A stretch of DNA of 64,000 bases from Leidyana gryllorum EB-2025a (taxonomy: Eukaryota > Apicomplexa). Made by a program: the position numbers and the translations under genes. Position 1 is the stretch's first letter, and each line of letters opens with the position of its first letter. Of this stretch, positions 22,658 to 33,924 are shown in pieces. Location of the stretch: positions 124,001 through 188,000 of the forward strand of contig JBLWGC010000169.1 in NCBI GenBank assembly GCA_048772705.1, read 5' to 3'. The notes under the pieces are model-generated. The model was not told the origin of the DNA. It worked only from the letters and a program-made list of their open reading frames with translations, and ran no database searches.

Positions 22658-25396
22658 TCAAAGCTCTCTGGAAGAGGTCGACTGCAAATACCCGTAGTGA
22701 TGTCCAGTGGATATATATACGCCCCGACTGCCATCACTCCCCACTCTCTTAAGTTGTTCGTGGTGGTACAGCTGTCTCCGTCCTCCGCCGCCTCCTCCGC
22801 CCCCGCCTGAGGCCCCATTCCCACTCCGGTGGGTATATGGCAACTGCCAATCGACGTATGTGAGCTGCTGGGCTGGCAGCATTGGTTTCCGTGTCACTTG
22901 GATCTGTCTGGGAGTCTGGGCTTGTTGATATACGGACGGCCTATTCTGTACATAAGCTGCAGCGGCTGCTGAGGCCGAAGTTTCTCTTCGTGGTTGTTGT
23001 GGCAGTAAGGCATAGGCTTCCGGTGAGGGTATAATGGAGGTGTTCCGTCGAGATCCGTTGGTGGATTTGGTCGTTAAAATCTGTGTGCCGTCGTCTATGA
23101 GTTCACAGGTTCCGTCGTCGTCCCCAGCGGCGTAAATGTGATACGCTGCCGCCGAGTACTCATCCGGATGACCTGTCGCCTGTCGCATCGTAGTCGCTGG
23201 ATAGTGATGTTCAGCCGGGATTTGGTGCAACCGCTTTGCCGCCGCCACAGCCGCCGGGTGATGGATCGCCATTACCCGTTGACGATATCGATACTGCGGC
23301 TGCTCAGCCGCCATTAGCGCCTGGTGGGGCTGTGGCTGCGCCTGAGGGGGGAGTAAAGCCAAGTTGGTGGCGTACAGTCGCGGAGGGGTCTGATCCCCGC
23401 CATTTGTGGGGTCGCCGACCATCTCAATCTGCTGAGGAGGCGCCGACAGGCACTCAATGTACTGCGCGGGCCCAACATATTGGCCTCCGCCGTCACTGCG
23501 GATGTACACTCGAGCCGTTGGACCGTTGCCGTCGCCCCAGTCGCCTTCGATGACTTCATACTGCGGCGGAAGCGGTGGAGGCGGAGGCTCTGGTTCGGCC
23601 TCGAGCATCAAGAGACGCTGATTTTGGGGACCTCCCGGCGTGGTGGCGGTATAATACGCGGCACTGTATCGACTCGGCTGTGGAGACAAAATCTCTCCTC
23701 CGGGCGGGGGGGGCTCATCAGCCATATGCAAGGCGGACCCGCCGCCTCCACGGCTGGGACGACCGCCAGTGGGTATCCGACTCCGAAGAACAGTACTGCC
23801 CATCGCTGCGGCAGCCGGGGTGCCGGGGGCCCGTTTCCAAACGATCTCGTTTCCCCAATTCGTCGCCCGGTGGCCTTCACTCGGTGATCTCTCACTGAGT
23901 CGTTGTTCGACCTCTGCCACGGGCTGGATGGGCAGTGACGTTGAACTAAAGTTGCTCGCGTCGTCTCCCGCCTCCATCATCCCTCCGTCATCCGCTGCGA
24001 GATACTGCGAGCGCTCAAACTGAGAACCCGCTTGCGACTGTCCGTAAGGATCATAACGAGAACTCGGATGATCGGCCCACTGCGGCTGCGGCTGCTGCTG
24101 CGGGTAACGAGGTGGGGGCGGCGGCTGATATTGAGCGCCTGTCGTCGTCGTCGTCGTCTCGGGATACCGTCGGTGCCGTATGTACTGTATGGGCGGTGGT
24201 ACTGCTCCCCCGACTCCACCACCGCCGCCCGGCTGACGTATGGTGTAGAAGGGGGGGGCCGGGGCTGAAGTTAGTGGTGGGGGCGGCTGATGACGGGGTC
24301 GGACCTGTAACATTTGTGGAGCTGCGGCCATTTGCTTTGGTGGCGCAGCATTGTCGTCAGACGAGTCGATATAGCCTCCGCCTCCCCCGCCGTGATGCAC
24401 GGGCGTTCCCGGTTCGGTGAAAGTTCGGCCGTGGATCATTCGTTCTGGGGGTAGTTGGGAGGCGTTTTGGTGATTGTGGTGGAGCCGTCCAATGAGTTCT
24501 CGGGAAGATCCGCTCGATAGAGTTTCTAATTCGTACTCGCGGACTTGGACGATGACGCTGCCGTCCTCTTCGCTGTCGCTGCCGAAGCGAACTTTCTTTC
24601 TTTCGAGCCCACTGACAGTGCGGCAGGACTCGGAGCGCGTGGAGCGGGGGTGACGAAAACCCGTATGGACACTGCGAACTGGCTGCAAACGCTGCGGGTT
24701 GGGAGTTTGGGATCCACGACGTTTGTAACGCCCCGAGAAATTGACAAAGCACGCGGTCGGGCTGAACTGAGGCAGCGCTCTGTGGACGAGCGGCGAGCTA
24801 CTGATACTGCCTGCGTGTTCATTGCCACTGCTGTGGACCCCGTCGCTGTGGACGACAATCTCGTCATCAGCACTGGCGACCGATCCGCTTCGACTGCGTG
24901 GGACAAATTGATGGACAGGCTGAAATTGCTGCGGTGGTTGTTGTTGATCGCCTTTGAGGATGGATACTGGCACTGGCACAGGCGGCTGTGGCGGTCCACT
25001 CTGCTGCTGAGCGGCTAAAAACGAGGTACGGGCGGCCGTCCGGGCGGCCGTCGTGGCGTCTACGCGTGAATGAGGTGGGGTCAGGAGGCCATCTATTGGG
25101 GCTGACGGAATCGTGGCCAGTGGGATCTGTTTGCGCTTAGCGGCAGCCCCACTGGCGGAACTGTCGGTTTCAGTTTCGACATAGCTGCTGTTCTCCGCGC
25201 CTGTTGTCGAAGTACCTGATGGACTAGAGGGAAGCATAATGGTTTGGCGCCTGTTGTTGTTTTGGTTTGATAAAAATGGGCAAAGGAGAAGATGGCCAAG
25301 CAAGTGCACTCACTGACGTAGGTGGTGGGTTTGGCGTTTGTTCGCCGCGTCTGGATCGAGTCGGATGCCCGCGGGCGATGTTGCCGGAGGCTTCAT
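22658..25396 (-). CDS. Large low-complexity (Pro/Gln/Gly/Ser) protein, 891 aa
   Basis: Two exons, 25396-25314 and 25250-22658, join in phase to 2,676 nt. The product is almost entirely low complexity: poly-Pro, Gln-rich, Gly-rich and Ser-rich blocks, and short acidic motifs. Recurrent charged patches (KKVRFGSDSEEDGS near residue 240; SRRNTSIIPSP near 770) look like phosphorylation sites. Many Tyr lie in Pro/Gln contexts in the C-terminal half (RQLYHHEQL, HHYGYLQS), as in phase-separating proteins. No folded domain is recognised. The open frame over 860 codons with third-position bias supports coding. A scaffold or RNA-granule role would be speculative. Confidence 0.65.
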
Positions 25397-25706
25397 CCTG
25401 ATTGGCGGCTGCAAGAGAACCAAACGCCGTTTGCGGACGCTTTTGCGAACGTGTCTCAGCTGCTGGCCGTGTTGTGCCACCGTAGCCTCAAGGAAACAGC
25501 ATCACAATACTGCGATCGTTTTCCAGAGAAACAGCTGACTTGGCTACCACAAAGGCACTCACTTGTGGGGCTCACAAACACTTTTTGAGTACCTTGGGAC
25601 AGCCGGCCGGCCGTCGGCGCGAGTGCTCGTCGCTCACGATCTGCAACACAAATTGAAAGGCTCAAAAATAAAGAAACCTATACACCATGAACCTCTGAAC
25701 CAAAAC
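25397..25706. other. Intergenic region
   Basis: 310 bp upstream of two divergent genes. No repeat, RNA gene or clear coding segment was identified; it presumably holds promoters. Confidence 0.3.
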
Positions 25707-26045
25707 ATGGCCACAGAACATACCAAGAAACCATGTCCGTGCCTCATCAAGGACATTCTATTCAAGGTACCCCGCCAGGGACGTATCGAAGTATTCGACG
25801 TACCTATTGAAGATGATACCCTACAACACACTAACAATAACATACACGTAACTCTCGCTCCAGTCAAAAGTATGTCCCGCAACTGGAGCGCCGAAGTTCT
25901 CACTGTCCCATTTGATCGCTGCCTCGACGACAAGGATGATTTCGAACAGTTGGGAAGAGCTCCAGAGACCTATAGAGGCCTCCGAGGCGCCGGCATCTGC
26001 CGCGCGAATCCCTCCTATCCAACTGCGGGTAAGGCTCCTCCATAG
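25707..26045 (+). CDS. Hypothetical protein, 112 aa
   Basis: Begins at ATG 25707 (MATEHTKKPCPCLIKDILFK) and stops at a TAG at 26045. It contains a CPC motif near the N-terminus and alternating hydrophobic stretches suggestive of beta strands (GRIEVFDVPIEDD, NNNIHVTLAPVK). A possible donor (GGGTAAGGC) close to the stop means further exons could exist downstream. No family is recognised. Coding is supported by frame length and composition only. Confidence 0.35.
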   Translation: MATEHTKKPCPCLIKDILFKVPRQGRIEVFDVPIEDDTLQHTNNNIHVTLAPVKSMSRNWSAEVLTVPFDRCLDDKDDFEQLGRAPETYRGLRGAGICRANPSYPTAGKAPP

Positions 26046-26721
26046 ATGATGTGAGTAACCTCTGCCCCTGCGTGTTTCATATCCGTGAGGTCTGTGTGCG
26101 TGTGCCCTCGAGGCCGGCTAACAGTAAAACGCCGCATTGTCGTTGGCTCAGCTACCCAACGCTCAAGTTGTGCTGCACATGTCGTCATCTGTCCACAAAA
26201 GGACAGCTAGCGCCTCGCCTCTCCTTTGATGAAATCTCTGGATGTTCTTCGTCTTCGTTGTGGCCTGCTGCGACTGAGCATTGCAGGCTCTGCGGGGTCC
26301 AGTCCAACGGACTGCGCGCATCACCGGTGGATGAAGACCTTTGAAACTCTGAAAATGAAGTTCAAAAGCAGCGACAAGTATGTCAAGTGCCCAGACGTCA
26401 ATCATAGCGATATGCTTATTCGGCCGGCTGACAACACCCTCGCTGCGGACAAAACCGCTGCTGTCGGCGCCGTTAATCATGAGATGAATGCGGCTGGCCA
26501 AAAAGCCAATAATCCAAGATCGCCGCGGGACGCTAGTCGGGTGACCCAACGAAATGATGAGCGTTACCGACCGCCTGCAGCGCAAACAGTGCTTGCCAAG
26601 ACTCTTCACGTATTCAGAGAAGTTCATTCAAGCACATTTAGGGTCTTCTAGGGCCTCGTTTCTATTTTTTGCCCTTTGTGTACCCCACACACACGTGTGT
26701 GGTGTCTCTACTGATTGATTG
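26046..26721. other. Unresolved region, no confident gene
   Basis: Both strands carry open frames of 140 to 154 codons here (about 26163-26627), but neither has a domain or convincing composition. A short palindrome (CACACACACGTGTGTGTG type) sits at about 26689-26703. It may contain exons of the upstream small gene or an unrecognised gene. Confidence 0.3.
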
Positions 26722-27669
26722 ATGCGCGTCTTAATTTGCAGCTATGTAGCTGTAATGTGCGTGAAGGCCGTCGCGCACGGCACTGAGTGTGAGTGAATCT
26801 TCAACCTCAATATTGTGAACAAGATTTATGACTGATTTCCAATTCCAACACTAGACTTTGACATGATCACATCGAATTTGACAAAAGCCTTCGGGACTGA
26901 GTCCGAAGAGTTCCTGCTCCTCTCAAGGATTCTCCGGCACCCCAACGTCACTAGCACAGCAGTTAGTCACTATTCATATCCAACGGCTCCGTATACCTTT
27001 GTCCTCCTGATCTCCAGGATATGGAAGATGGCGGTCTGATAGCACTGGCCTTGATGAATGCTCTCCAAGATCAGTTCCGTCAAGTTGTGCAGGATCTGCA
27101 TAAGTTTACGGGAGGCAGCGATTCTGCCCTTTCGTCTCCGTTTGGTCTGAACGGAATTTCCAAGGGTCGCCAATCCAAGTTTGGATTTCTGCAATCCACT
27201 GCCCTCCAGTCTGTCAACAATCAGGGAATTGACAAATTAGGCACTGATGGTGAGTTGAATTGATCGCGAGAATCAATCTTCGATCTCTGTCTGAAAACAG
27301 ATACTGCCTGCTCAACTCAAGCACAATGTGATTCCATTGCGAACCGAATGAATGTCTGCGCTTCCTTGCGCCAGGTGGCCACCTCCGCCTACAAGACTTT
27401 CAATGCCATGACGAACGTTATGGGCACCGTGTAAGTTTTGTCAATTCTGACATGGCAATGATGCCTTCAGGATGAATATTCTGTGTGTCTGTCTGTTCAT
27501 TGGGCCCGTGAAACGCTGCATCATGAAGGACTTCCCCTATACCTGCGTCTTCCCTTATCAGGTAGCGTTTTTGGGGGCGCGTGCCGCGAAATTGTTCGTT
27601 TACAACAGATCTATGCTCAATTCGTTACTCTCACTGGGAGCATTTGGGAAACGGTTAAGACGTGAGTGA
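26722..27669 (+). CDS. Small secreted or membrane-associated protein with signal peptide
   Basis: Exon 1 (26722 on) encodes a hydrophobic leader, MRVLICSYVAVMCVKAVAHG, ending at a consensus donor. Four or five exons join in phase. The second exon carries an N-x-T sequon, SNLTK, and a later exon brings a Cys cluster (TACSTQAQCDSIANRMNVC), then ILCVCLFIGPVKRC and DFPYTCVF. The last exon has two in-phase solutions, stopping at 27669, or at 27665 after a 46-nt intron. The Cys pairs and leader indicate passage through the ER. No homologous family is recognised, and the function is unknown. Confidence 0.5.
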
Positions 27670-27795
27670 CTACTTCAATTCATCTTATTATTCAATAATC
27701 CCAAAGAATGAGTACGATGTGCTCTGCAATCGGCGATCCGATGTCTCAAGTGGCCCAACTGACATGAGTGGCAGTCAAAAAAAAGACCGCATGGA

Positions 27796-29154
27796 ATGAG
27801 ATTGGGAGTTTCGTCTGGGACAATCGATCGTTCTGTGGGCGCAGGATGGTTATACCACGTCACCAGCGCACTATTACAACAGCTGCCATATATAGCGCTC
27901 TATCCTGGCCATGAGCCGTCGTTTCGGAACATCAAATCCCGATCTCACAAGTACAAAAGGCCAAAAATCAAGGCTCCCCTCAAAGCTCTCTATAATGATT
28001 GGATCCGACATCTCAAAGAGATGAGGACTGATCGATATTCCACCATTGAGAGCGCTGTACTCTCCAAACGCGCCGGTTCCGTTTCGCACATTGTTCTCAA
28101 TGTTTTGGACACCCTACCCAGTTCCGCCTCCAGTTCGAAGGGTTGTTGGCGGCACTTTCCTCAGGATCTGAGTCAGCATATCTCTTCCTTTGTCAAACGG
28201 GCGGCTTGGAACGCCCTCAGTCACAACCACCAACAAATCCTCCAGTTGTTGGTCGCGGATCCGCAGGGCCTGTTGCCCCCACACGCTCTCGCACCTGCCG
28301 CCCGGGACGCCCTGAGAGAATGGATCACATCAATGACCGCATCTGGCGGCGATGCGAAGCTTCCCTTCCAGGCTGAAGAGACTTATGCGCTGTCAGAGAT
28401 TGCAGCCACTTTTTTGGGTGCAAATTGGCAGGAGAAAGCTGATCGGTTGGAGACAGATTTTCGACCCGAACAGATATTGAAAAAGGTGGAGACGACGCGC
28501 AAGAAATACCGACGGAAAGCTGTGAAACGGGGCCTCTCGAGGAGAGAGGCCTCAAAGTGGGCCCGGGCAAAGACAATTCAGAAAGTCACAGGCGACGATG
28601 GGGGTGACCAGGGTGGGAACGACTCTTCGTCAAACAGCGACGCAGCGGTGACTGTTAAGGAAGTGCCTCCGGCTTTCAGGGAATATAAGAGATATGCGAA
28701 CGGTGGACCCCCCTTTGCCAACGCGTTGATAGCTGCGGCCAGATCACTTTTGCGGAGCGTCCAGGGGTTGCAAGCCGGCAGAGTTCGGTTCCTCAGGAAC
28801 CAGAGTTGGAAGGAACTGACGGCAGCAGAAGCTGAGGTATACAAAGCACTGCTGAACTTCAACATCGCTGATACCTTGCGAGGGCTCGATGTCAAGTTGG
28901 CGCAGTTGGAGGCTTTGTTGGGCAACGGTTTGAATCAGGAGCTTTTGGTATACCTGAAACACTCGCCATCTGACGAAGCTGCAATTCGCGATTTCGCTTA
29001 TTTCCGGGAGAGGGAAGAGATGGCGAGGGAGAAAAAGATGCCCTCTTTACAGGAGGGCAGGCCAGTGGATATCTTTGCTCATGATGAGCGCGAGTATACC
29101 AGCACGATGCCGTCTTTCCTTTCGTTGGGCAGCCGGTCCGATGGGGATATATGA
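27796..29154 (+). CDS. Hypothetical basic, helical protein, 452 aa
   Basis: One intronless frame from ATG 27796 to TGA at 29154. Segments: a conserved-looking N-terminal patch (YHVTSALLQQLPYIALYPG), a long helical region, a Lys/Arg-rich stretch (RKKYRRKAVKRGLSRREA) near residue 240, an acidic Asn/Ser linker, and a second helical domain (DTLRGLDVKLAQLEALLG) near 365. No known domain is identified. The basic stretch could bind nucleic acid. It converges on the formin gene, 215 bp away. Confidence 0.5.
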   Translation: MRLGVSSGTIDRSVGAGWLYHVTSALLQQLPYIALYPGHEPSFRNIKSRSHKYKRPKIKAPLKALYNDWIRHLKEMRTDRYSTIESAVLSKRAGSVSHIVLNVLDTLPSSASSSKGCWRHFPQDLSQHISSFVKRAAWNALSHNHQQILQLLVADPQGLLPPHALAPAARDALREWITSMTASGGDAKLPFQAEETYALSEIAATFLGANWQEKADRLETDFRPEQILKKVETTRKKYRRKAVKRGLSRREASKWARAKTIQKVTGDDGGDQGGNDSSSNSDAAVTVKEVPPAFREYKRYANGGPPFANALIAAARSLLRSVQGLQAGRVRFLRNQSWKELTAAEAEVYKALLNFNIADTLRGLDVKLAQLEALLGNGLNQELLVYLKHSPSDEAAIRDFAYFREREEMAREKKMPSLQEGRPVDIFAHDEREYTSTMPSFLSLGSRSDGDI

Positions 29155-29369
29155 ATATAGAGTGACTTTTTAAGCGATATATGGATAGAAAGATTGGAAC
29201 ACACGATCTGGAATGACACAAACACATATTGTTGATTGAACAGATGTGATGGACACACAGACGTTCGGTCCACATTCAGTCAGTTGACACAGCAGACGGA
29301 CGGGCGCGAGTGCTGCTGTATAGATGGATAAGTTATAATCATTACCTACAATAACAAATGGTCAACGAG

Positions 29370-32300
29370 TCATTGGAAGGACGCCCTAGTCTGAAACCTT
29401 CCCTTGTGGGCCGCCTTGGGCATTAGTAGATCTGAAACGAGTTTTCAGGGAGGGTGTTGTGTGTTTGAGTGTGCTTACTGTCTGAGCTAGCGGCGGCGGC
29501 TAAACGAGCGCGTTGCTGCCCGCGACGGAGCTCCTGGAGTCGTTTTCGCATCTGTGGGGTGGCAGAATCGGTGCGGTGATGGGAGTGAGGCTTACTATGC
29601 CGTCTCGGTACTCGGTTCGTGCACGCACCAAGTCCTTATAAAAGGTACCCAGAAACTTGAGCACTTCGAGGCCGTCGGCGACAGTCTGAGAGCGTTTGTT
29701 TTTCGCTCAAATGGAGAACCTTACCGATGCATTGGGGGCAAACAATCGAGCTTTGGTGATCAATGAGTCCTTGATTTGGTCATTACGTTGCCGGAAGTTG
29801 CTTAGTTGAGTAGCAGCCTCTGTTACCAGTCGAGTCATAACTTGAATGAAGCGATGCGTGTGGGAGTCTGTATGGTCAGTGACCTCGATACGGATTTTGC
29901 GGATCTGATCTTCGAGACAGGTGATTTGTTGAGCCGTTTCGTCAGGATTCATGGCTTGGATCTCTGTGATGCCGTCCATATTAGTGGTCAGAACAGTCCA
30001 GAACGGAGGATATTGAGCATCAATAGTCGCCGCAACAAATTTCAGAAAGTTGACACTGTTGTCGGTGGCAGTAACTTTCCTCAAAGCATCGACCGAGTTC
30101 AAGTTGAAGCCTTTGGCCCGCTTGTTAGTGTAATAGTTTATGTAATTCCCGAGACGCAAGCATAACGCCAGCAAAGCTCGCAGTGCAGGGGGCCGAGTGA
30201 GAACTCGTTCAATTCCACTCAAGACCTGCTCCTGACGCTCGAGACGCAACAGAATTCTCGCCTCCTCCGGCTTGTAATTCACCAAGGCTCTACAGGCTTC
30301 TACCTTTGCTCTCAATCGAGGAATGTTGTTCCATTCCAGTAGAATCACCTCAGCCTGACCGGGAATGGCTCACGGGAACGGACAGGGGGGGAGGGAGGGG
30401 GAGGGGAAGCGGGACACACACACAGACACACACACGGAGACACGGAGACACACACACCGGCGAGCGAGTAAAATGGGGCAAATAGAGCTTTGGAACGCCC
30501 CGCTTGGCCCCGTCGACCACCACATAGCCCACAGAACGGTCAGTCTTACCCTGCTGAGGTCATCCTTGGGAGCGGCCGAGATTGTTTTTGTTTCTTCAAC
30601 TGTCGGCAAGAGCCCGAGGATTACCTCCAATGTGTTTGGGTCGAGTTTGCGTCCCTCGGTATTGTACTCTGCGGTTTCAGGCACTCCAAGATCCATATCG
30701 ACAAATGTACGCGTGATCAATTCCGCATCAGTGAAGACCCCGAGACCTTTCATGGAGATCTCGAGGTTCTGCAGTCTGCGCCCGTCTAAAACGCCTTTGG
30801 GCTTCGCCTTGGGGGAAGTCGCATCAGGGGTCCGACTCGTCTTGGGTGCTGTTTCGTCATCAAAGAACAGCTGAGTGACTTCAGAAAAGTCGGGTTCGAA
30901 TCGCGCAGGTACAAAATCCAACGTTTTGCCTCGCTCCCACGGAAAGATAAACTCGGCGTTGGCGCCCACGCATACCGAATTGCGTCGCAAATGACTCGAG
31001 CGAGACGGAGGAACTTCCAATGCCGAGGAGGTGCGACTATCCAGGAAACTCGGTCGTCGACTCGATCCACGCACTTGCAGCTGACCGCCAGGGTCGACAG
31101 CCACCTCTTTACACCCTTCTCTTACCTCGGCCAATGCTTCCTGTTGCTCCATCGCGAGGGCTGCCGGAGGCCAATTAGCCTCCTCTTCCAGCAAACCATC
31201 CCAAATAGTTCCCGGAATCTGCAATAATACAGCAGATATCAGACACAAAGACCGACGCATACCTTGGCTGGTGGGATTGGGTTCCACAGAACTTTCCGCG
31301 GGGTCAGTGTCGCAGGGGGTGGGGGTACGAAAGGATCTGGAGGAACTTCTTCCTTGGCGGCCGCACCTCCCTTCTTGCCAGGCGGAGGGGCCTTTTTGCC
31401 TTTCGCTGGTGGTGGTGCTTTCTTGCTCTTCGCAGGTGGTGGTGCTTTCTTCGCCTTGACTGGCGGCGGTTCTTTCTTGGCCTTCACTGGTGGCGGCGGT
31501 GGCGGGGGTTCCTTTGAGACAATCACCGTTGGAGACTCGGGGGCACACGGCGGCGAACAATCAGCCGTTGTCGCTGCCGTCGCCGCCAATCTTCCAGAAG
31601 GCGGCACCTCGGAACTTTCTGAAGCATTGACGGGCGCCGCCGTGTCCACAGTGGATGGTGTCGCAACCGATTCAATTTCTCCTGGACTACTCACACATTT
31701 TACTTCCAAAGTCGGTATGTTCAACACTTTGTCCGGCGAAGACGATATTGCTGATTACAGTGAAGAAGGGAAAGGAGACAAACATCAAAGTAATCAACAA
31801 CAAACTTATGATTGGCAGTGACAATGTGTGTGTCTGTAGTGTGCGACCGTGTGGGTCACACAGTCGCACGCCGCACACACACACACCCACACACTCACAC
31901 ACCCGCACGCCACACACTCGCACACACGCCCGCACGCCACACACTCACACACACACACATGGTGCCTCTGTTTCACACACAAATTACCAGACGATGTAGA
32001 CGTGTCATCATATCACAATGGCCGAGATGCTTACTGGTGAAGCCTGAATGCCCGCGAACGGGAACTCTCAAGGGCGGCTTTTGGACATCGAGAGTTGCTG
32101 ATGCGTGTCTTTGCCTCAGGGCAGGAGGGGCGATGCCGTGAACAGTTCTTTGGGGGAGGCCGAAGATGCGTCTAGCGCTCGGATCGTGGGGTGCGCGTAG
32201 CTCGGCGACCCATTCGTTAACGGCAAGGGAGACATCGAACGAAGTGGCGTCTTCGTTTGAGAAGCGTGCTAGTGTATTCTGCGAGGTGGCAGAGATAGAC

Positions 32301-33389
32301 CGCCCATGGGGTCTTGGTGGGCCAGCGAGGGCGACACGTCCAGAGGTGGTGAGTCTCAGGGCGGGCGAAGTCTGATTGGGGGAGAAGGGAGGAGAATTGT
32401 GAGGGGGCGTAGATGTTAGGATGCTCACCTACCATCGCCCAGGCCGGCTGTTCCTGTTGTATTTCAACTTTGACCGCGAGGGTTTTAGCTCTTCCAGATG
32501 GTCTCGATTTGGTAGCGATTGGAGGGGTGGGCGGGGGTGATATGTCTTGTTGTTCGGCGAGGTGTTCGATGTGTACTCCTCTGACTTGGGAGTACCTTTT
32601 GGTCTTGGCGATGACAGACTGAGGCTGAGAAAGGGTGGAATGAGTTTGTGAAAGTCTGGAGATAACGCGGTGGAGCCACTCTTCTTTGTTGGTCGAATTG
32701 TCGATCTCGAATGAGATCTCATCAAAGTCGGCGGTAGCGCGCCTGGGTTGACAGAGTCGTTCATTAGTCGTATTTGTTGGATCGCTTCGCATTCGGGGTT
32801 CCAGTGTGAGGGTGAGGAGAGCAGTCTCATCATCGGACGACGCCCAGCTGAGGAGCTGCGGCTTTGGCTGCGGCGGAGACGGCGGCGGATCTTTGTTTGG
32901 CTGTGGCGCGACGGAGACACGGGGTGGACTGAGAACAACGGTGGACTGTGCGGGGTCAGATCGGCGGTGCGACGGCCTTAGGGGCGGAAGCGCTGCGAAG
33001 GATGAAGAGGAGGACGACGAGGAGCGACCGCTCTCGCCCTCCGGCGGCAGGACCGCGGAGACGGCATCTCGGGGAGACGGCGTCAGAGACGGCGATGCAG
33101 CCGGGCGACGCAGTCGACGCCGGGGAGAGAAAGGCAACTCGGTACTCCGGGCGTGGGTCAAAGGAGACAACTCGTTGATACGCTCACACGGGCGCCGCGC
33201 AGTCCGGGTTGTCGCCGGGTATACTGACAGAAATGAAGAGGGATCCAAGACTCGGCGACCCGTTGATGCGGTCGTGGATGGTGTTACCACACCATTCTCA
33301 GTTTTACCATTGGCCGTTCCCAACCTTAACGCGGGGACCTTCGGCGGTGGCACGGCTGTCGAGGACGAACTGAAATTTAAACGCCCCAT
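29370..33389 (-). CDS. Formin (FH1-FH2 actin nucleator) with disordered N-terminus
   Basis: The N-terminal exon (33389 to about 32433) is Ser/Pro-rich and disordered; a second exon follows. The FH1 region at about 31500-31260 has Pro-Pro-Pro runs separated by Lys-rich spacers, sites for profilin. FH2 follows with LDGRRLQNLEISMKGL, EVILGLLPTVEETKTI, the hallmark LCLRLGNYINYYTNKRAKGF and the helical tail (LKFLGTFYKDLVRARTEY). FH2 dimers nucleate and elongate unbranched actin filaments. No GBD or DAD domain is visible. Joining the N-terminal exons to FH1 requires a phase-1 splice with a weak GTGTGTGA donor near 31976, so the first 400 residues could instead be a separate upstream gene. Introns contain CA/GT microsatellites. 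Confidence 0.75.
31860..31962. repeat. CA-rich repeat in presumed formin intron
   Basis: Imperfect repeats of CACACGCCCGCACGCCACAC type, one of several CA/TG arrays that sit inside introns in this window. Confidence 0.8.
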
Positions 33390-33924
33390 TCAACTCCCTC
33401 TCTTTATTTAGAAACTCTTCTCTCATATATATATACATAAATCCGCCGGCGACCCAGAAAAGCAGAGACCAATGGACAGTAGTGAGTCAGAAGACCACCG
33501 CCCCAGCAGCAGCCACTCCTCTTCCTGCCATATCAGCCCTGTCGCAACACAAGAGTGGAGCGATCATGATGCCTGCTGCCACAAAACCTGCTTACCCAGA
33601 CTCCATACTACTCGAAACCCTCCACAACTACAAATAGACCCAATCAGGTCAGCCGTCAATCACTCACTCGCAATCACCCACCCCCCACAGAAGATCTGCC
33701 AGAATCGCTGCCGCTGCTGCCGCCGCTCTTGACCGCTGCACTCTTTTGCGCGATGAAATTCGCATAATGCATTGTGCAACCCCACTCATGCGTCATGCTT
33801 GCCAATTATCTCACTGCACAGCTTGGTGTGAGCGGTGCGTACACACGCCACACAATCTTATCGCTTGAGAGTGGCTTATTGCTCGCTCACCGCTCCCAAT
33901 CGTCCGTCCCTCTCCCCGCGCGCG
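33390..33924. other. Region between divergent formin and metacaspase genes
   Basis: 535 bp. A Ser/His-rich open frame at 33472-33732 starts with ATG and has Cys-His pairs (HDACCHKTC), but it neither joins the metacaspase exons in phase nor resembles a known protein. A (TA)n stretch lies near 33424-33437. It probably contains both promoters. Confidence 0.35.

Noticed and set aside
22707-24999. Several open frames antisense to the large disordered protein
   Set aside because: They are a by-product of GC-rich, low-complexity codons; none has a domain and the minus frame alone is continuous.
26163-26627. Minus-strand 154-codon frame
   Set aside because: No motif, no splice support, and it overlaps an equally long plus-strand frame; neither could be preferred.
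30885-30910. GGTTCGAATC, like a tRNA B box
   Set aside because: It lies inside the conserved FH2 region of the formin on the opposite strand, and no A box or cloverleaf fits upstream.
32806-33411. 201-codon plus-strand frame opposite the formin N-terminus
   Set aside because: Arg/Gly-rich shadow of a Ser/Pro-rich coding exon, with no plausible splice sites or domain.
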